Shown: positions 57,101 through 64,000 of the stretch, piece after piece
Layout: every line of letters begins with the position of its first letter
Numbering within the stretch: position 1 is the first letter of the stretch
Assembly: GCF_932276165.1 (NCBI RefSeq)
Contig: NC_063982.1
Coordinates: forward strand, 2,559,501 to 2,623,500
Length of the DNA stretch: 64,000 nt
Direction of reading: 5' to 3'
Origin: Plutella xylostella
Lineage: Eukaryota; Arthropoda; Insecta; Lepidoptera; Plutellidae
Notes under the pieces: model-generated
The model's input: the letters and a program-made list of their open reading frames with translations, nothing else
The model's database searches: none
What the model was told of the DNA's origin: nothing
Position numbers and translations under genes: made by a program

Positions 57101-59258
57101 TTTCCCTTTAGTATCGCTAAGAGCCTGAGGCGATACAGCATCTTTATGATGAGAAGCATCCAATTCTTTTTTAATAGGCTCAGTCACTGATTTCCCTTTA
57201 GTATCGCTAAGAGCCTGAGGCGATACAGCATCTTTATGATGAGAAGCATCCAGTTCTTTTTTAATAGGCTCTGTCATTGATTTCGCTTTAGTATCACATT
57301 CGCATTGTTTAAAGTGTTTTAAATTAATAAATTTTACGCCAGATATTGTTTTGATGTAAGGCTCCAAGTTACTGCTGTTTTCATTGGGTTTACTTTCATT
57401 TTTTACATTATTTGCTTCGTTGGTACCTTGAAGAATATTTTTTGTACCCTGATTTGGTACATTTTTACGTGCGTCATTACCAGTTTTGCTGCTAGCGTCC
57501 GGCCCATCTTTGGCTGCAATATTTTTATTTGTGAAATTATCAGTTTTAGTAATATTGTTCAAGCTAGGATTCATTTTATTTTTGTCGGAACTAAGTGTGT
57601 GTGTATCTTTTTTCTGGTGTGATTCAATTTTTCGAGTGTCTTCAAGTTTGGTTGCTGCTGTAGCAGACGCTTTTATATTGGGTTCTTCCGTTTTATTCTT
57701 ACCGTGATTTCTACTTTTATCAATATCAATGTGTTTTGGTTCTGATTGTTTATTTCTGTGCACATTATTGGAAGGTGTATCTACTTTAGCTTTTGTAAGG
57801 GTTACATCATCATGTAAATTTTTAAGACTTTTTGATGAAATTGCTTCAGAGTCGGTTGTTTTACTTTTTGTGTCAAAATCGTCTACGCGATTCAGCTCCC
57901 TTGAAGATATATGACTTGATTGAGGGGTACATTGTAAACCTCTTTTCCCTTGTACTTTCTGCGCATCTATCTTTGGAGAATCCGGTATACTTTTTTTACA
58001 TGAAAATATTTCTTGAATTTCATTATTACAACTATTACATTTTAAATTTGATGCACTTCCAATACATTGTAAATTTTCACAGCGTATTGTATCTTTTTGA
58101 TTTCTAGATGATTCATTTTCTTTATTAAAAACAGAGCTGAACTCGTCACCAGATTTGGGTTTACTTTCTTGTTTAGAGCTGATTATATTTTCTTCATGGA
58201 GGGTGGACTTTTTATGTTTGTTTCGCACAATATTGCTGCTAATATCTTTCGTATGTTTTTTTCGTTTCATTTCATCATTGCTGTTCTTGATCACCTCACT
58301 ACATCTTGCGCTATTCTTGTTGCTTAACCTATCGTCACAATATTCACTTGGCTTAGTTAGGTTACTGTCAATATTTGAAGACTGTGCAAATTCATCGCCA
58401 TCAGAACAAATACAGCACTCGCCCTCTTCCTCTATATTCATGTGAGATAAAGATTTGGTACATTCTTTCATGTGTTCGCCTACATCGATTTTAATATTAA
58501 TATCTATTTGTGGGTTTTGTTTCGAGGCTTCTTCAAAATTAACAGACTCGTAACCTTTAATACTGCCAGGAGCCATAGATAAATAAGTTTCTTGACTAGT
58601 TCTTAGGTAGTCAGAAACGCTTGAATGATCATTTTCTGCATCTTTGATTTCCATTGTTAGTACGTTGCTAACATTTTCGGAACATCTTTTGCCGCGCCGA
58701 GGCATTCTCACTTCGTTACTATCAGTGTCTTCTTGGATTATGTTTTTAATGAAAGTTAAAAACTTGGAAGAAAAATGCATCACGTGTAAAGGCAATGGAC
58801 TTTCATTAGGGCATTGATGATTTCCTGATTTAGGGATATTCAGGGTTTCTTCACAAACGCAGTCTTCAATTTTCTTATCTACTTTTCGAACATAGTCCGA
58901 ATATTTCGACGTAAGCGATCTCATAACAATTTTTTTCAGAGTATCTTTAATCATTTTGTCAATACTACCTTTATTTGAAATGTTACAAGTAGAAACTGTT
59001 GACGATGGAGTACATTTAGTAGTCTTGCCGGGGTTACAACAAGATTTGGATCGTCTTACGCCCATGTTATGAAAAACAATGTCATTTTCGAGATCCACAT
59101 TACGGTCTACTTCACTTACATAACATGATGATGCATTAGATTCTGCAGGTATCCAGTTGCGATAGTAATCTTTCAAATAAATATCTGCCAATCCGCAATT
59201 CTTGTGAGCCTTCACAGTGGATGGCTGTGAATGTGATTCAATTTCGTAATTCTTCGAC
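51161..59258 (-). CDS. Giant protein exon 3
   Basis: 8098 nt, one of the longest uninterrupted coding exons to expect in an insect. It begins SKNYEIESHSQPS after acceptor TTGGTTTCAG. It contains the 90-bp repeats, the Cys-rich region and the C-terminus ISNLPKFVG. A frame reading through the acceptor to 59272 has no ATG and is intronic. Confidence 0.92.
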
Positions 59259-62117
59259 CTGAAACCAACCAACGCAATACTTTGAAAAGATTACAAAAAC
59301 CGGCCAAGTGCGAGTCGGGCTCGCGCACAAAGGGTTCCGTAGCAGCAAATATAACAATAACTTAACCAAAATTACAGTTAAATCAACCTATCTCAAAAAC
59401 TATAAGAGATACTTTGATCAAACCAAAAATCGTTGAAAGAGTTAATTAGCATGCATCACCTCTATTTTTTTTAGAATTTTATACCCCGTAGTTATAAAAA
59501 TAGAGGGGGGGGACATACTTTTTACGACTTTGAGAGCTGATATCTCGAAAACCGTTCACTTTAAGAAAAATGTTTTTTAGAAAACTTTATATCATTTTAA
59601 AAGACCTTTCCATTGATACCCCACACGGGTATGTACATCGAAAAAAAAAATTTCATCCCTCAGTTACATGTATGGGGGGCCCCACCCCCAATTCTTTTTT
59701 TTACTATTTAGTGTCATATTTTTGTAGCGGTTCATACAACACATATTCCCATCAAATTTCATCACTGTAGTACTTATAGTTTCCGAGTAAATCGGCTGTG
59801 ACAGACGGACAGACGGACAGACGGACATGACGAAACTATAAGGGTTCCGTTTTTGCCATTTTGGCTACGGAACCCTAAAAACGAGACAGTATACACCAGC
59901 TTTGTTTGTTGTTGTCTATATTTATCAGGTTACGTGAAGTCTAAATTTCAACTACTTAAGAAAAACTACATCATATTAAAATTACCCAATTATCTTCATT
60001 TTTCTTCTGCTCCTTGTATCCAATATAACCTCTTGTACGACAGTTTCTTGGAAACTGTGCGGTTCTACTTCTGCAGTTGAAGATTTCTTCACACAATCGC
60101 AGATTTTAAAGCTTTCTAGATTTTTATTCACAACGTTATCTCCGTGCTCCGTGCACAAGGTAGGAATTGGTTTATTTTTTATTTTTGATCTTGCTTGCAG
60201 TGTTTCATATTCAACTATCTGTTTACATACTTCTTCGGTGCTAGAGTTATTATTTGGAGTTTCTTCTTGACTTGTATTCTCATCGGTAGTGGTATTACTA
60301 AGAAACCCTTCCGGAATCTTAATTTTGATATACTCAGATCGTGTATTACAATTTTTAAATTGGACCATTGTAGTAGAGTTGAATACGTCTGTCATTTCTA
60401 GAAGACGGTCTGTAGGGTTTTTAAAAGGCGTCGGTTCTGAAAATTTTACTCCTATATACTTGTCCTCATTGCTAATGGCTAAACTATTCTTCGGCACAAC
60501 CATGTTGACTGGTTTATCAGTTGCTATAGTGTGAATCATAAAAGCTTGTACATTTTGATATAAAAAATTCACCGACTTCTTTTTATCGTTGCACATCGTA
60601 TTTAAGTAAGGCTGTTGCATTTTACTACTAGATTTGAATACAAGGTCCGGATCATTACAAAGTGAGAGTTTGAGATTTGAAATTGTTTTGCTGCTATGCC
60701 CATACGTTTGGTTGCACCATCTTATATGTACATTGTCTTTGGAATCGTATCTGTTTGCCATGAATTTGGCTAACCAACTAAATTCTCTGTTTGGTTTATA
60801 ATAGATATTTTCTTTTGATTTACGATTTTTACTGAGATCTGAATATGTTTTTACTTCGCATCTATTAGTTGTAAAGCTACATTTAAAATTGGCATTATTT
60901 TTAAGTTTCTCGTGCCTGTCATTATCCTTCTCTAGACAAGTAACGTTATCTTCATGTAAATTGGTTTTCAGGTCTATTAGTTCGTCATAAACATCTTTTT
61001 CATTATTGGCAGATTCGGACATATCTTTTAAGGTTTTACCTTTTTTTCTGCCTAGTCCTTTGAATAATCTTAACGGAGATTTGCTTTTGGGCATCTTGAT
61101 ATCAACCATTTTATTCGGGATAGCAAAAGGCATGTTACCCTCTGCCAAGATATCATCTGCGTGTACATTTTGCGACTGATCATTTTCAGGTTTGTTTTTT
61201 GTTAATATGCTAGGAAAACAAACATCTCCTATCCCGCCAAAGGTCTCCTTCTTTTCATCAACATTGTTATCAGCTACATCCGTTTTATGATTTACATAAT
61301 CGTCTCCAAAATGCAATACCTTATTTTCTGGTATATTTATAGGAGATATTTTTTTGTTTATTGTGGCTGCAGCTATACTTACCATAAAACATTTAGAGGC
61401 TCTATTTTTAACAATTATGCTGGAACGCTTGTGTAACGATGCTCTTCCTGAAATAAAGATCACTGAGTCATAGCTGATGTTAAATGTCACTAAATAAATA
61501 CTTAGTTTTATTAATAATCTATTGTGTCCCACTGCTGGGCAAAGATCTCTCCCTGGGTCTTCCACCTTTGCCTGCCTATGGCCTCCCCATTTCAGTTCTA
61601 ACAAAATACCTCCAGGTCATCCTCTGCCCCTGCATCCATTTCGATAACCATTAAATAATAAAATATAAATATCTTGTAAATAATTTAACAATATTACATA
61701 CTAAGAATAATATTTTCTCTAAAACATATTAAAGCACTTACTTGAACCCAGTACAGGCTTGCTTCCGACTCCTCTGGTCTCCACTTCTGGCAAATGAATT
61801 CTCTGAACATTTCTATCAGTAGCAGCTCTAATGCTTCCAATCTTAATTATAGTTGTGCTACTTGCTATATCCTCTGCATTTAGTTTAGGTGTATTTCGTT
61901 TTTCTCTGTAGTAGTTCACATGGATAGTTTTACAACGAAAGACATATTTTAGGTTATTTCTATTATGACAGCTGCTTTGACATCCGATTTCGTAATTTTC
62001 TTCATTTTTAGAGCAAGTTTTGCTAATTCTTTTAAATAAACTTCCTTTTGGTTCTTCCTCTTTCAGGTACTGTTTAGTGTGCTTACTCTTCGGAACCTTA
62101 GCTTTATTAACTTTCAT
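51161..62117 (-). CDS. Giant Lys/Ser-rich protein with Cys-rich region, 3311 residues (three exons)
   Basis: Join on the minus strand: 62117-61742, 61447-59986, 59258-51161. Donors GTAAGT and GTAATT and acceptors ending TTTCAG agree in phase, giving 9936 nt and one uninterrupted frame to a TAA at 51161-51163. No known domain is recognised. From N to C it has a basic N-terminus (MKVNKAKVPKSKHTKQYL), long Ser/Lys/Asp/Asn low-complexity sequence, three identical-looking 30-residue repeats (about 1267-1357), an Arg/Ser-rich patch (about 1445-1485) and a Cys/Lys-rich region (about 1790-2125). A more ordered-looking segment with VIRLNSKETIVIGVRKQV follows (about 2602-2678), then a C-terminal part with CTQCRNRPRDP and LLFSINKL-like text. 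No signal peptide or membrane segment is seen. The role is unknown; a structural or scaffold function is inferred from composition only. Confidence 0.85.
54720..55720 (-). other. Region encoding Cys/Lys-rich domain of the giant protein
   Basis: Short cysteine groups (CDCH, CECEE, CDCKPD, LCDCAG, CCECKG, GCLCEAD, CCQCDGD, CVCHAE, CNCSKRG, CFCLPE, CKECPS, CNECNPP) are separated by 15-35 residues of Lys/Glu/Ser-rich sequence. The spacing is too irregular for a named zinc-finger family. Disulphide cross-linking or metal binding are possible (inference). Confidence 0.75.
57026..57295 (-). repeat. Three in-frame 90-bp coding repeats
   Basis: Period exactly 90 bp (units starting 57026, 57116, 57206 on the + strand). 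Each encodes SDTKGKSVTEPIKKELDASH followed by HKDAVSPQAL. The three units differ at only a few bases, so the expansion is recent or kept uniform by conversion. Confidence 0.95.
59295..59881 (-). repeat. Dispersed lepidopteran repeat, copy B, in intron 2
   Basis: A full, uninterrupted copy of the repeat broken at 1294-1809 / 15224-15286, in opposite orientation. It runs from AAAAACCGGCCAAGTGCGAG to GGCTACGGAACCCTAAAAA and fills most of the 727-bp intron (59259-59985). Confidence 0.92.
59986..61447 (-). CDS. Giant protein exon 2
   Basis: 1462 nt, phase 1 in and phase 2 out. It contains KSPLRLFKGLGRKKGKTLKD, IPTLCTEHGDNVV and a CDCVKKS motif near the end. It is Asn/Lys/Ser-rich. Confidence 0.85.
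61448..61741 (-). other. Intron 1 of the giant gene with a repeat scrap
   Basis: 294 bp. It holds the CCCACTGCTGGGCAAAGATC motif (about 61529-61548), a fragment of a common lepidopteran LINE-derived repeat. Confidence 0.7.
61742..62117 (-). CDS. Giant protein exon 1
   Basis: 376 nt, ATG at 62117, phase 1 out. It encodes MKVNKAKVPKSKHTKQYLKE to ETRGVGSKPVLGSS. The donor GTAAGT follows TTCAA. A further upstream non-coding exon cannot be excluded. Confidence 0.8.
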
Positions 62118-62924
62118 GTCTTCTCATTCTGTGACATCATTTATGTCGATATCTTGTAAATTTAGTTTAAGTTGACTTTTCATCAGATAAATTTCATGCT
62201 AAGAACAAAAATTGGACCTGGAAAATAATATTACATTGCTAATTTCTATTCTATTCTTGTCTTATTTACCTACAAAAGAAATTCTGACAACATGCTATGT
62301 AAGTATAAAATCATATATGTAAATAAGTGATTGAACCACCGAAGCACTGGATTAATCCAGTGTAGCAAATCCTTATGATAATATCATTGCTGATGCTCAT
62401 CCTCTGATAGGTACCCTGAAACCTAGCATCTGTCACTAACCTTGTCAATTCTCAGCAAGACAAAAATATTCTGAATTATCACTACTTATATCTTCGCTGG
62501 ATAAGTGATAGGCACAATATTTACTTACAGGATGCTGTTAACGAAGTAAAACTCTTAAAAAACCATAAAAACACATAAATTAGGTTTAACTGCTATTTTA
62601 CTAACAATTTTTATCAAAATACCATAGTTACTTGTTAAAAATTTGCAACTGCTGTCAAAAATGTTCTTGTTTTTTCTTCCATCATATCAAAGCAGATTCA
62701 GAATGAATCAAAAAGAGGTTAGATATTGTATATCTTCTCTCTGGCTCGCTTCGTTGTTGATGGTGGATCAGGTGCTCAGAATAATAACTGCCTTGTTCTT
62801 CAGTCGCCGTAGCCGCAATCCTCAGACCTTTTGAGTGCGACGCGGATGACCTTCGCGAACGTCGGCAATCGACGGTAAAATGTATGAAACCTTACAGAGA
62901 GCGACGTGACCTTACGTTCAGACC

Positions 62925-63093
62925 CTCTAGTACGGGTTTTGCTATTTATGAAAACTAAAAAAGTTTACGTTTTCTCCTGTCATCTGCATACATTATCTGT
63001 CAAAAGTTTCATGACAGTTTCCATTAGAGACTTAGTATGGCAGAAAACGTAAACTTTTATAGTTTTTGACAAACTATCAAACCCGTACTAGAC
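62925..63093. repeat. Palindromic element family P1, copy 3
   Basis: CTCTAGTACGGGTTTTG to CAAACCCGTACTAGAC, closely matching the copy at 31555-31726. Confidence 0.8.
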
Positions 63094-63102
63094 CGGCAGG
63101 GC

Positions 63103-63276
63103 CTCTAGTACGAGTTTTGCAATTTATGTAAACGAAAAAAGTTTTGGTTTTCTTCTGTCACCTGCATTCATTATCTGTCAAAAGTTTCACGATAGTTTCC
63201 GCTAGAAGCGCCACTTTGTATGTCAGAAAACTGAAACTTTTATAGTTTTCGACGAACTATCAAACATGTACTAGAC
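63103..63276. repeat. Palindromic element family P1, copy 4
   Basis: Directly follows copy 3 in the same orientation. It is more like the 41032-41205 copy (ACGAGTTTTGCAATTTATGT, CGCTAGAAGCGCC) than its neighbour, so the pair is two insertions or subfamilies rather than a fresh tandem duplication. Confidence 0.8.
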
Positions 63277-63582
63277 GGACAGAGCAACGCGGAGAGCTGT
63301 CCGCACGCGGACGATTTCACGAATTCATCCGCGACGGACGCAAAACCTCAGCGTGCGGACGGTCCGCGCCGCACTGAACCGAGCCTACAGCTGAACACAA
63401 AAGAGTAGAGATTAATGTTTTTGGAACTAAACAGATTTAAACCTGGCAATAAAAAAAAACTTGTGATTTGTGGTCTGTTTCTATGGTTTGAATGTCAAAC
63501 TCGCCCTGTTCCTGTATAAACAAATCGAATTTTGCTTAATTTTGGAGTTTTGTGGATTGTTGAGTTTGTTCACGAAGTGAAA

Positions 63583-63715
63583 ATGAATAAAACCATTCGC
63601 AGCGAAGCTAGACAGATGATTTACAGCGTTTACCTACGATGTTTGGCGGAGAATGAGGCTGGAGAAGTATTAGTCAATATATACGATGTTTATGAAAGAG
63701 CAGCGTTTTATACTG
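63583..63715 (+). CDS. First exon of a transposase-like (helix-turn-helix) gene, partial
   Basis: 44 codons from ATG plus one base, then a consensus donor GTGAGTAG, so the gene continues beyond the window. The peptide (KTIRSEARQMIYSVYLRCLA, then NIYDVYERAAFYTG) resembles the N-terminal helix-turn-helix of DDE-type transposase-like proteins that are abundant in Lepidoptera, where such a segment leads into a VSxRTVxR recognition helix. It may be a mobile element or a domesticated host gene. An upstream in-frame stretch from 63532 has no ATG. Confidence 0.5.
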
Positions 63716-64000
63716 GTGAGTAGGTACTTAATTTCTAACCATTAACATACATTGCTTATATTTCTTGTAAAAAAGTACTATTTTGATGTAATAGAATGCC
63801 TTTCAATGTGTATTTGTTATTCTTATAGAGGTTAGAAAATACTAGTGTCAAACGTTACAATGACATCAGGGTCTGGATGCTAATGTTGTCAAAACATCAG
63901 GTCTAGATACTTTTTTACTAACCCCCGACTCAAAAAGGGTATCGATAAGTTTTGCAGCTGTAGGTGTCTATGTGTGTCGGTCTCTCCGTGTAGAGTACCT
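63716..64000. other. Start of the following intron
   Basis: AT-rich. It ends with CCCCCGACTCAAAAAGGG and TGTGTGTCGGTCTC, a scrap of a dispersed repeat. No exon seen. Confidence 0.4.

Larger units (their letters stand above)
62118..63582. other. Divergent intergenic region
   Basis: 1.46 kb between the start of the giant gene (-) and the right-edge gene (+), so it should hold both promoters. It contains two tandem copies of element P1 (62925-63093, 63103-63276) and a GC-rich segment (63284-63370) with repeated GTGCGGAC / GTCCGC motifs. No core promoter element is identified with confidence. Confidence 0.5.

Noticed and set aside
59259..59272. Extension of giant exon 3 upstream of its acceptor
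   Set aside because: It has no ATG (TTG only) and crosses a clear TTTCAG acceptor whose phase matches exon 2.
1..64000. tRNA, rRNA, CRISPR or operon-type features
   Set aside because: None seen; the sequence is eukaryotic nuclear DNA and no cloverleaf or rRNA segment was recognised by eye.

Overview
The window looks like genomic DNA of a moth or butterfly (inference). It is AT-rich, has short exons with GT/AG introns, and is packed with repeat types familiar from Lepidoptera. These include a dispersed repeat ending in an ACTCGCACTTGGCCGG-type tail, RTE- and CR1-like LINE pieces, and many short foldback elements. No bacterial or organellar features are visible.

Layout. Positions 1-17968 are almost entirely mobile DNA. 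A 985-bp hAT-like element (94-1078) comes first. It is followed by a nest four levels deep: a dispersed repeat (1294-1809 and 15224-15286) is split by a full-length CR1/Jockey-type LINE with two intact ORFs (1810-1919 and 10734-15217). The LINE is split by an 8.8-kb LTR-type element (1920-10729; 320-bp terminal repeats differing at one base, GTAG target duplication). That element in turn contains a 5'-truncated RTE-type fragment (9375-9977, 11-bp target duplication). The LTR element has no recognisable gag-pol.

Positions 17969-43725 (+) hold the 3' two thirds of a type I phosphatidylinositol-4-phosphate 5-kinase gene (PIP5K/skittles family). Eight exons cover the catalytic core from the SNPGASGS segment to the end of the kinase domain. 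A ninth short exon is followed by alternative 3' exons, all entered in the same reading phase, giving at least three different C-termini. The upstream exons for the first part of the kinase are not in the window, so the intron entering exon 17969 must be very long and contain the transposon nest. Five exons of this gene have partial tandem copies of an exon edge (usually with the splice site) in the adjacent intron.

Positions 43726-51160 are intergenic and consist largely of small DNA-transposon derivatives, including one MITE inserted inside another. Positions 51161-62117 (-) hold a three-exon gene for a 3311-residue Lys/Ser-rich, low-complexity protein with a long Cys/Lys-rich region, a three-copy 30-residue repeat, and many TQT-like motifs. 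I do not recognise it. At the right edge, the first exon of a divergently transcribed gene (63583-63715, +) resembles the N-terminal helix-turn-helix part of transposase-like proteins.

The two main genes converge (kinase +, giant protein -). Nothing in the sequence links their functions, although both contain several candidate dynein-light-chain (LC8) binding motifs.
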